From assembly GCF_003116135.1 (NCBI RefSeq), contig NZ_PDOA01000004.1:62001-126000 (forward strand): a DNA stretch of 64,000 nt, in the 5' to 3' direction. Positions 58,031-64,000 of this stretch are shown here, in pieces. The notes beneath the pieces were generated by a model. It was not told the origin of the DNA, made no database searches, and was given only the letters and a program-made list of their open reading frames with translations. Origin of the DNA: Teichococcus aestuarii. GTDB taxonomy: Bacteria; Pseudomonadota; Alphaproteobacteria; Acetobacterales; Acetobacteraceae. The stretch's first letter is position 1. Every line of letters begins with the position of its first letter. The position numbers were made by a program, and so were the translations under genes.

Positions 58031-58993
58031 TCAGCGGGCCGGGGCGGCCTCCGCCCTGGCGCCCCGGTGCGCCTCGGGCGGTGGCGGCGGCGGCGGTGTG
58101 GCCTCGTCCAGCTCCGGCTGGGCGGCGTTCTGCAGCACCTCGCGGATGCCGCTGGCCGCCTGCTCGGCCGCCACATAGGCCACGTCGCCCCACAGCCCGT
58201 TGAGCGAGCCGCGCGGCACCTCGTTGATCTGCACCACCCGGCCCAGCTCGTAGCCGTCGCGCCGGCTGACGATCCATTGCAGCTCGATGCGCTGCTTGTC
58301 GCCCGGCGCCGGCACCGCCTGCACCTCGGCCTGCACGGCGTAGGTGGCGCCCTCCGCCTGGTCCTGCGGCAGGTAGCCGAGGCGGGTGAGGAACTCGCCC
58401 AGGCGGTTGCGCAGGCTGCGGTTGCCGTCGCCCGGCGCGCCCTTCACGCCCGCCAGGCGGATTCGCAGCGGGCCGCGCCCGGCCAGCGCCGCCGGGTCGC
58501 TGGCCTTGCGCGAGGCCTCCACCGCCTCCAGCAGCGTGGCCACGCCGGGGGCGTCGCGCGCCGCCACCTCGCGGAACACCGCTTCCTCCTCCATGCCCCA
58601 GCCGCGCAGCGGGGCGGGGCGGCCCTCGGTGGCGCCGATCGAGGTGCCGTCGGCGTCGAACAGCTCGTAGCGGGGCAGCAGGCGGCTGCCCTCCCGCCGG
58701 GCGGTGACGATCAGCGGCCAGTCCAGCGGCTGCACGGGCGTCGCCGCGGCCGGCACCTCCGCCGCGCGCAGCGCCTCGGCCAGGGTCTCGGCGAAGCGCT
58801 CCGCCCCGGCATCGGTCAGCAGCGCCTCGGTCGGGGTGGGCACGGCGATGCGGTAGGCGGGCGGCCGCGCCAGCCGCCGCGCCTCGGCCCCCGGATTGCC
58901 CCGGAAGGGCTGCAGGTCGGCGCAGGCGGCCAGCAGCAGCAGCGGCGCCAGCAGCGGCGCCAGCCAGGCGCGGGCGCCCTCAGACCAGCGCAA
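58031..58993 (-). CDS. putative lipoprotein of unknown function
   Basis: 320 aa. Signal and lipobox [17 protein letters not shown] with the Cys near residue 24 as lipidation site. The mature part has no family I recognise; there are [40 protein letters not shown] and [20 protein letters not shown]. The tail is Pro/Ala rich. Likely an outer-membrane or periplasmic-facing lipoprotein. Its start overlaps the stop of a 23-residue ORF by 14 bases, which suggests translational coupling. Confidence 0.72.
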   Translation of the reverse strand: MRWSEGARAWLAPLLAPLLLLAACADLQPFRGNPGAEARRLARPPAYRIAVPTPTEALLTDAGAERFAETLAEALRAAEVPAAATPVQPLDWPLIVTARREGSRLLPRYELFDADGTSIGATEGRPAPLRGWGMEEEAVFREVAARDAPGVATLLEAVEASRKASDPAALAGRGPLRIRLAGVKGAPGDGNRSLRNRLGEFLTRLGYLPQDQAEGATYAVQAEVQAVPAPGDKQRIELQWIVSRRDGYELGRVVQINEVPRGSLNGLWGDVAYVAAEQAASGIREVLQNAAQPELDEATPPPPPPPEAHRGARAEAAPAR

Positions 58994-59051
58994 AGCAGGA
59001 CACCAGCATGGTCAGGACGAGGAGCAGCAGGAAGATCACCATGTAGGGCAT
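58980..59051 (-). CDS. possible 23-residue membrane microprotein
   Basis: Reads [20 protein letters not shown] and then three residues. It is a single hydrophobic helix with a Cys near its end. The ATG is preceded by GGAAGGG seven bases upstream, one of the better ribosome sites here. It lies 26 bp after the pgeF stop and overlaps the lipoprotein start. It could be a small membrane protein or a leader coupling pgeF to the lipoprotein. Confidence 0.5.
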   Translation of the reverse strand: MPYMVIFLLLLVLTMLVSCFALV

Positions 59052-59077
59052 GGGGTTGGCCCTTCCGGAAGTTCGGA

Positions 59078-59848
59078 TCAGGCGGGCAGGGCGATGGCCG
59101 AGAGCTGGTGGCCGATCGGGCCCTCGCCGGCCAGGGTGCGGCGGCGGTGGCTGAAGAAGCGGTCCGGCTCGGCGCAGGTGTCGGCCGGGATCACGGCCAC
59201 GCGGCCGGTTCTTGCCGCCACCAGCCGCGCCGCGCAATAGCCGGCGAGGTCGAACTGCCAGTGCGCCTCGCGCCGCCCGGCGACGAAGAAGCGCGAATCG
59301 GCCGCCTCGCGCGCCAGCACGGCGTCGCGCAGGTCATTCCCCACCTCGTAGGAATCCTGGCGGATGCAGGGGCCGACCACGGCGGTGATGGCGTGGCGGC
59401 TGGCGCCCAGCCGCTCCATGGCCAGCAGCGTCTCCTCCAGGATGCCGGCGACGGCGCCGCGCCAGCCGGCATGGGCCGCGCCCACCACCCCCGCCTCCAT
59501 GTCCGCGAACAGCACCGGGCCGCAATCGGCGGTGACGACGCCGAGCGCCAGGCCGGGGCGGTCGGTCACCAGCGCGTCCGCCGTCGGGCGGACCTCGTTC
59601 GGGATGGGCTGGCCGACCACGGCCACGGCCACGCCATGCACCTGGTGCGCGCTGGAGAGGGCGCCGCCCGGCAGGCCCAGCGCGTCCATGGCGCGGGCGC
59701 GGTTCGTGGCCACCGCCGCCGCGTCGTCCTGCCCCGAGAGGGAGCAGTTCAGCGTGGCGAAGCCGCCCTTCGAGACGCCGCCGCGGCGGGTGAAGAAGCC
59801 GTGCGGCAGGCCGGCGAAGAGGTCGGTGGAGAGGAATTCGGCGGTCAT
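59078..59848 (-). CDS. pgeF: peptidoglycan editing factor PgeF (YfiH/LACC1 family)
   Basis: 256 aa. The family hallmarks are PHGFFTRRGGVSKGGFATLN, HQVHGVAVAVVG, VVTADCGPVLFADMEAGVVG with the catalytic Cys, and GAAHAGWRGAVAGILEET with the zinc His. It has an end typical of the family, PADTCAEPDRFFSHRR. It removes wrongly added L-amino acids from muropeptide precursors, or acts as a nucleoside phosphorylase-like enzyme. Its start overlaps the midA stop by four bases, the usual lgt-midA-pgeF order. Confidence 0.93.
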   Translation of the reverse strand: MTAEFLSTDLFAGLPHGFFTRRGGVSKGGFATLNCSLSGQDDAAAVATNRARAMDALGLPGGALSSAHQVHGVAVAVVGQPIPNEVRPTADALVTDRPGLALGVVTADCGPVLFADMEAGVVGAAHAGWRGAVAGILEETLLAMERLGASRHAITAVVGPCIRQDSYEVGNDLRDAVLAREAADSRFFVAGRREAHWQFDLAGYCAARLVAARTGRVAVIPADTCAEPDRFFSHRRRTLAGEGPIGHQLSAIALPA

Positions 59849-60882
59849 GCGGCCTCGAAGCCCGGCGGTGGGGGCAGGTCAGGGTGGCAGATCGCCAGCG
59901 CCTTGAACAACCGCCCCATGCCTTCCGGGGCGATCAGCCGCTGCGCGGCGGAGAGCTGGTGGCCCGCCGAGGCGGGGGCGGCGCGGGCCAGCATGGCCGC
60001 CCGCGTCACCAGCCCGAGCGATTGCAGGAACAGGCCCTGCGGCACCGGGCCGTGCACCGCCGCGCCGGCGGCGCGGGCGGCGCGGGCGAGGGCGGCGAAA
60101 TCGACATGCGCGGTGATGTCGGCGCTGCCCGGCGGGCCCAGCGGGTCGGCGGCGCGGTGGCCGCTGAGCGCCTGCAGCGAATCGCCCAGCCCGGAGGCGG
60201 CGGGGCCGTAGTCGAGGAACAGCGCGGCGCCGCCCTGCGCCGCCAGCCGCGCCGCCAGCCTGGCCACGAGGCCGCGCGCCGCCTCGGAGACCTCCTGCAC
60301 CGCGCCCTCCGGCGCCGAATCGGGCAGCTCCAGCCCGGCCACCGGGCCGGCGGGGCGCTCGGTGAAGGCGCCGGCCAGGACATGGCGCTCGGCCCAGCCC
60401 GCGCCCCGGCGGACGAACTGCCGCACCGGCAGCGCGTCCAGGAACTCGTTGCCGAGCAGCAGCAGCGGGCCATCCGGCAGGGTGGAGAAATCCTCGTGCC
60501 AGGTGGCGGCGGCGCCGGCGAGCGGCGCCTCCAGGGCGCGGGCCTGGGCGGCGCGCAGCGCCGGGCTCTGCTCCACCAGATGCACCCGCAGCGCGGCGCG
60601 GAAGCCCGGCATCACCTGGCCGATGGCGCGCAGGGCGTCGGCCATCAGCGTGCCGCGGCCCGGGCCGGCCTCGGCCAGCAGCACCGGCGCCGGGCGGCCC
60701 ATCGATTGCCACAGCACCGCCGCCCACAGGCCGAGGCACTCGCCGAAGGCCTGGCTGATCTCGGGCGCGGTGGTGAAGTCGCCCCGCGCGCCGAAGGGGT
60801 CGCGCCCCGCATAGTAGGCGGCGGCGGCGCGGGCCATGAAGCGGTCCAGCCGCTCGGGGGCCTCCGGGGCGGGATCGCTCAC
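59845..60882 (-). CDS. MidA/NDUFAF7-family SAM-dependent methyltransferase
   Basis: 345 aa from a GTG overlapping the lgt stop (GTGA). Features are GARGDFTTAPEISQAFGE, LLAEAGPGRGTLMADALRAI (SAM motif), HLVEQSPALRAAQAR and LLLGNEFLDALPVRQFV, all typical of COG1565. In mitochondria the homologue methylates an Arg of complex I; the bacterial role is not fixed. It is the middle gene of lgt-midA-pgeF, an arrangement seen across alphaproteobacteria. Confidence 0.9.
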   Translation of the reverse strand: MSDPAPEAPERLDRFMARAAAAYYAGRDPFGARGDFTTAPEISQAFGECLGLWAAVLWQSMGRPAPVLLAEAGPGRGTLMADALRAIGQVMPGFRAALRVHLVEQSPALRAAQARALEAPLAGAAATWHEDFSTLPDGPLLLLGNEFLDALPVRQFVRRGAGWAERHVLAGAFTERPAGPVAGLELPDSAPEGAVQEVSEAARGLVARLAARLAAQGGAALFLDYGPAASGLGDSLQALSGHRAADPLGPPGSADITAHVDFAALARAARAAGAAVHGPVPQGLFLQSLGLVTRAAMLARAAPASAGHQLSAAQRLIAPEGMGRLFKALAICHPDLPPPPGFEAA

Positions 60883-61685
60883 GCCGCGGCCACCCTGTCG
60901 CGCGGGGCGAGCAGCATCAGGGCGAGGCCGGCCAGCACCATCGGGATGGAGAGGAGCTGCCCCATGGTGGCGCCGCCCCACAGGAAGCCGAGCTGCGCGT
61001 CCGGCTGGCGGAACAGCTCGCCGATGATGCGCGCCACGCCGTAGCCGGCCAGGAAGGCGCCGGCGGTGAAGCCGCGCCGCGCCCGGATGGCGGGGATGCG
61101 CACCAGCACCTGCAGCAGGACGAACAGGCAGAGCCCCTCCATCGCCGCCTGGTAGAGCTGGCTGGGGTGGCGCGGCTCCGGCCCGCCATGCGGGAAGACC
61201 ATGGCCCAGGGCACGTCCGAGACGCGGCCCCACAGCTCGCCATTGATGAAGTTGGCCAGCCGCCCGAAGAACAGGCCGATCGGCACCACCGCCGTCAGCC
61301 GGTCGCCGAAGCGGCGGATGGAGAGGCCGTGGCGGCGGCAGAACAGCACCAGCGCCAGGATCACCCCCGCCGCGCCGCCATGGAAGGACATGCCGCCGCG
61401 CCAGAGGTAGAAGGCCTCCCACGGCGCCGAGAGGTAGTGGTCCGTCTGGTAGAACAGCACGTAGCCGAGCCGGCCGCCGAGGATGACGCCGAGCACCGCC
61501 CAGGTGACGAAATCGTCCACCTGCTCGGCCGAGGCGGCCACCGGCGGCAGCGCCACCAGCCGGCGCATCAGCCGCCAGCCGAGGATGATGCCGGCGATGT
61601 AGGCCAGCGCGTACCAGCGGATCGCCAGCGGGCCGATCTCGATCAGCACCGGGTCGATGGCGGGGAAGGGCAGGGCGAGGAGCAT
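60879..61685 (-). CDS. lgt: prolipoprotein diacylglyceryl transferase
   Basis: 268 aa, seven membrane helices. The signature GRLANFINGELWGR is intact, with the essential Arg and Asn/Glu. Other blocks are FHGGAAGVILALVLFCRRHG with the catalytic-region His, and YQAAMEGLCLF. It attaches diacylglycerol to the Cys of lipoproteins such as the one at 58031. The start at 61685 (MLLALPFPAIDPVLIEIGPL) follows the family. Confidence 0.96.
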   Translation of the reverse strand: MLLALPFPAIDPVLIEIGPLAIRWYALAYIAGIILGWRLMRRLVALPPVAASAEQVDDFVTWAVLGVILGGRLGYVLFYQTDHYLSAPWEAFYLWRGGMSFHGGAAGVILALVLFCRRHGLSIRRFGDRLTAVVPIGLFFGRLANFINGELWGRVSDVPWAMVFPHGGPEPRHPSQLYQAAMEGLCLFVLLQVLVRIPAIRARRGFTAGAFLAGYGVARIIGELFRQPDAQLGFLWGGATMGQLLSIPMVLAGLALMLLAPRDRVAAA

Positions 61686-61698
61686 CCGGGCGCCGCCT

Positions 61699-62691
61699 TC
61701 AGCGATACGGGTCGGGGCGGGTGAGGAAGTCCTGCACGTAGCGCCGCACCCCGTCCTCCAGCCCGGTGGCGGCGCCGGTGAAGCCGGCCGCGCGCAGCCG
61801 CTCCATCCGCGCCTGGGTGAAGTACTGGTACTTGCCCACCAGATCGACCGGCATCTCGATGAAGGCGATCTCCGGCGTCCGGTCCAGCGCGGCATAGACC
61901 GCCCGCGTCAGGTCGAGGAAGCTGCGCGCCGTGCCGGTGCCGACGTTGAACAGCCCGCTGGCCTGCGGGTTGTCCAGCAGCCAGAGCATCACCTCCACGC
62001 AGTCGTCCACATGCACGAAGTCGCGCAGCTGCTCGCCATCGGCGATGCCCTCGCGGTCCGACTTGAACAGGGTGGCGGGGGCGCCGGTCATGATCTGGCG
62101 GAACTTGTGCAGCACCACGCTGGCCATGCGGCCCTTGTGGTGCTCGTTCGGCCCATAGACGTTGAAGAACTTCAGCCCGGCCCATTGCGGCGGCGCGGCG
62201 CGGCCGCGCGCCAGCAGGTCGGCCACGCGCCGGTCCGTCGCGTGCTTCGACCAGCCATAGAGGTTGAGCGGCCGCAGCGCGGCCAGCGCCGCGGGGGAGG
62301 CGTCGTCGTCGAAGCCCAGCGCGCCGTCGCCATAGGTGGCGGCGGAGGAGGCATAGACCAGCCGCACCCCGTGCTCGGCGCACCAGGCGAACAGGCGCAG
62401 CGTGAGGGAGAGGTTGTTCTCCGCCACCAGGTCGCCGTCGCGCACCGTGGTGTCGCTGATGGCGCCGAGATGGAAGATCATCTCGGGGCGCGGCGCGTCC
62501 TCCAGCCAGTCCCACAGCTTCTCGGGCGGCAGGATGCCGGCGATCGGGTGGTGCGCCAGGTTGCGCCACTTCTCCCGGCCCGGCTCGCCGCTGCGCAGCC
62601 GGTCGCAGACCAGCACCTCCGCCCCCCGTTCGCAAAGTGCCGCGACGAGGTTGGAGCCGATGAAACCGGCACCGCCAGTGACCAGATACAT
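61699..62691 (-). CDS. hldD: ADP-L-glycero-D-manno-heptose 6-epimerase
   Basis: 330 aa extended SDR. NAD(P) motif is MYLVTGGAGFIGSNLVAALC. The catalytic Ser is in LVYASSAATYGDG, with YxxxK as LYGWSKHATD, and FFNVYGPNEHHKGRMASVV and FIEMPVDLVGKYQYFTQARM follow, which are diagnostic. It supplies the heptose for the LPS core, so the organism is Gram-negative with heptosylated LPS. It lies 13 bp upstream of lgt on the same strand. Confidence 0.95.
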   Translation of the reverse strand: MYLVTGGAGFIGSNLVAALCERGAEVLVCDRLRSGEPGREKWRNLAHHPIAGILPPEKLWDWLEDAPRPEMIFHLGAISDTTVRDGDLVAENNLSLTLRLFAWCAEHGVRLVYASSAATYGDGALGFDDDASPAALAALRPLNLYGWSKHATDRRVADLLARGRAAPPQWAGLKFFNVYGPNEHHKGRMASVVLHKFRQIMTGAPATLFKSDREGIADGEQLRDFVHVDDCVEVMLWLLDNPQASGLFNVGTGTARSFLDLTRAVYAALDRTPEIAFIEMPVDLVGKYQYFTQARMERLRAAGFTGAATGLEDGVRRYVQDFLTRPDPYR

Positions 62692-62856
62692 GCGCGAGCC
62701 TTCCGCGACGATGGACCAGCGGGGGGAATGGTCGCCCGCCGGGCGGGCCGGGTATAGGCGGCGTGCGCCGGCCCCGGCAACCGCCCCGGTCGATCCAAAA
62801 GGCGCGAGCCGCCGGCACGGGCCAGGAGCCCGCAGGCGCCGTAACAAGGAGAGTGG

Positions 62857-63360
62857 ATGATGGAATCGGGTTCTGAGAGCGGCGCCGGCAATGGCCCTGG
62901 CCGCCGCGGCCGCCTTTTCGACGATCTCGCCGGCCTGGCCGGCGGTGCCTTCTCCATGGTCTCGGGGCTGCGCGCCGAGGTGGAGGCGATGGCCCGCTCT
63001 CAGGTGGAGATGATGGTGCAGCGGCTCGAGCTGGTGAAGCGCGAGGACCTGGACGCCGCGCTGGAGGTGGCCCGCCGCGCCCGCGAGGAGAGCACCGCCC
63101 TGGCCGCCCGCGTGGCCGCGCTGGAGGCGAAGCTCGGCATGGCCACCGCGCCCGCCGCCGCCTCGCCCGCCGGCCCGCCCCCCGCCACGCCCGCCCCGGA
63201 GCCCACCCAGCCTGCCGAGCCGCCCGCCCATGCCGGTGGCCCCCGCCTGGCGGACGAGGCGGGCGACAAGGGCGGCGAGGGCGAGCCGCCGGCCGGCATC
63301 GAGCCGGGCCGCGCCGCCGGCTCCGGCACGGAGGGGTCCCACCCCGCCAAGCCGCTCTGA
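62857..63360 (+). CDS. ubiK: ubiquinone accessory factor UbiK (BMFP/YqiC)
   Basis: 167 aa. RLFDDLAGLAGGAFSMVSGL, VEAMARSQVEMMVQRLELV and REDLDAALEVARRAREE form the conserved membrane-associated coiled-coil trimer of UbiK. The C-terminal half is a Pro/Ala/Glu-rich tail, longer than in E. coli. UbiK aids the late, membrane-bound ubiquinone steps. AAGGAGAG precedes the double ATG. It is transcribed away from hldD. Confidence 0.85.
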   Translation: MMESGSESGAGNGPGRRGRLFDDLAGLAGGAFSMVSGLRAEVEAMARSQVEMMVQRLELVKREDLDAALEVARRAREESTALAARVAALEAKLGMATAPAAASPAGPPPATPAPEPTQPAEPPAHAGGPRLADEAGDKGGEGEPPAGIEPGRAAGSGTEGSHPAKPL

Positions 63361-63407
63361 TCCCGGCGGGCCGCCCCGGCCCGGCGGGAAAGGGGCGCCC
63401 AGACAAG

Positions 63408-63439
63408 AGGGGCCGGGGGAATTCCTTCCCCCGGCCCCT
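63408..63439. terminator. terminator hairpin, conserved module (copy 4)
   Basis: A perfect 14-bp stem: AGGGGCCGGGGGAA (63408-63421) with TTCCCCCGGCCCCT (63426-63439) around TTCC. It lies between the convergent ubiK and His/Tyr/Pro-rich genes. The core is identical to the hairpins at 20559 and 49000. Confidence 0.75.
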
Positions 63440-63472
63440 TGTCATGCCGGCCCTTCCCGGGGCGTCGCCCCG

Positions 63473-63802
63473 TCAGAAGCCGAAATAGATGCCGGCGCGC
63501 GGCGGCGGCCGGTAGTAGCGCGGCGGCGGCGGCGGATAGTAGTAGCGCACCGGGGGCGGATGGTAGTAGCGGGGCGGCGGCGCGTAGTGGCGCGCGCGCG
63601 GCGGCGGCCCGTAGTAGCGGGGGCCATGGCCGTAGCCCCGGCCATGGCCGCGATGGTGGCCCCAGCCACGATGGTCGTGCACCAGCACCACCTCATCCGC
63701 CTGGGCGGGAGCGGGCGCGGCGGTGAGGCCGAGCATCAGGCCGGCAGCCGCGAACCCGGCCAGAACCAGTTGACGCGCAGCCGGTAGACGCAAGCCTGGC
63801 AT
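63473..63802 (-). CDS. secreted His/Tyr/Pro-rich small protein
   Basis: 109 aa. Signal peptide ARQLVLAGFAAAGLMLGLTA with cleavage near AQADE. The mature part is very biased: DHRGWGHHRGHGRGYGHG is His/Gly-rich, then repeats like RYYGPPPRARHYAPPPRYYH give Tyr-Pro tracts. No enzyme fold is expected. The His-Gly stretch might bind metal, and Tyr-Pro repeats suggest envelope or matrix contact; both are inference. The start at 63802 has AGGAC close upstream; an ATG at 63823 (MSRKDRTMPG) is possible. Confidence 0.7.
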   Translation of the reverse strand: MPGLRLPAARQLVLAGFAAAGLMLGLTAAPAPAQADEVVLVHDHRGWGHHRGHGRGYGHGPRYYGPPPRARHYAPPPRYYHPPPVRYYYPPPPPRYYRPPPRAGIYFGF

Positions 63803-63902
63803 GGTTCGGTCCTTCCTCGACATGATGCGAGTGTCACGCGGGCCTGGGGCAGAACCGTGGCGGAGGGCGGGCGGCGGTGTGGCCGCCCGTAACCTTCCTG
63901 TG

Positions 63903-63955
63903 TGGTGCGCCGCACCGTGCCCGTATGGTGCGCCGCACCGTGCCCGCGTGGTGCG
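63903..63955. repeat. 23-bp tandem direct repeat
   Basis: Two full units start at 63903 and 63926 and a third partial one at 63949. Each begins TGGTGCG; the two full units contain the inverted repeat GGTGCG-C-CGCACC. They lie 100-150 bp upstream of the His/Tyr/Pro-rich gene and could be operators. Confidence 0.6.
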
Positions 63956-63985
63956 CACGCACTCTGCCGGGCGCGGCCCCCCGCC

Positions 63986-64000
63986 TCAGCCCGCGGCGAA
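63986..64000 (-). CDS. possible 3' end of a gene running off the window
   Basis: A minus-strand TGA at 63988-63986 is preceded by coding-like codons (GCC GCG GGC). Too short to judge. Confidence 0.25.
   Translation of the reverse strand, partial: FAAG

Overview
The window is very GC-rich with almost exclusively G/C-ending codons. Its gene set points to an alphaproteobacterium, most likely Acetobacteraceae (Roseomonas-like). The evidence is a tripartite tricarboxylate transporter operon, an lgt-midA-pgeF cluster, DUF1028, DUF2244 and DUF4169 proteins, an invasion-associated-locus-B protein, UbiK and UbiH-family ubiquinone proteins, glnK-amtB, and ADP-heptose epimerase for LPS. I see no rRNA, tRNA, CRISPR array, insertion sequence or phage gene. 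It looks like ordinary chromosome, and the assignment to a family is inference.

Layout. 0-7.2 kb: polyprenyl-type glycosyltransferase and methyltransferase (minus), diverging from a tightly overlapping plus-strand run (membrane protein, MaoC-type hydratase, two DMT transporters, metallo-beta-lactamase-fold hydrolase). 7.3-9.8 kb: two overlapping secreted repeat proteins, the first broken by a C7 run, then an orphan protein. 10-18 kb: molybdopterin dehydrogenase large subunit diverging from an SMP-30 lactonase, CPA1 antiporter, tandem UspA, hexapeptide acetyltransferase, sarcosine-oxidase-like enzyme. 18-25 kb: ArsR regulator with a clear palindrome facing a quinone oxidoreductase, two MFS carriers, rlmN, IalB-like protein, endonuclease III. 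25-34 kb: phasin-like protein, amtB-glnK with a sigma-54-like promoter, ubiquinone hydroxylase, soluble PAS/chemoreceptor, and an EF-hand protein overlapping a five-unit secreted repeat protein.

33.6-44 kb: tctCBA, C39-like protein, alpha/beta hydrolase, PQQ-type sugar dehydrogenase with thioredoxin, YjbH outer-membrane protein, DUF1028, M20 amidohydrolase. 44-52 kb: 2OG-Fe dioxygenase beside a WD40-cytochrome c fusion, AraC regulator diverging from an MFS carrier, dienelactone hydrolase, DUF4169, a GNAT pseudogene, a hybrid histidine kinase. 52-64 kb: mostly housekeeping genes (ychF, pth, rplY, histidine phosphatase, GST, prs, lipoprotein, pgeF, midA, lgt, hldD, ubiK).

The best candidate for something undescribed is a roughly 75-residue, two-cysteine secreted repeat, consensus LYxSP...WGxDRLG...CxxDLRVV...EERRGVDLC. 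It occurs nine times in three proteins at two separate loci, one of them co-transcribed with an EF-hand protein. Other unexplained structure includes a conserved terminator-like module at several gene ends, an AT-rich double hairpin at 43.1 kb, clean palindromes between divergent genes, and a 23-residue membrane ORF between pgeF and a lipoprotein gene.
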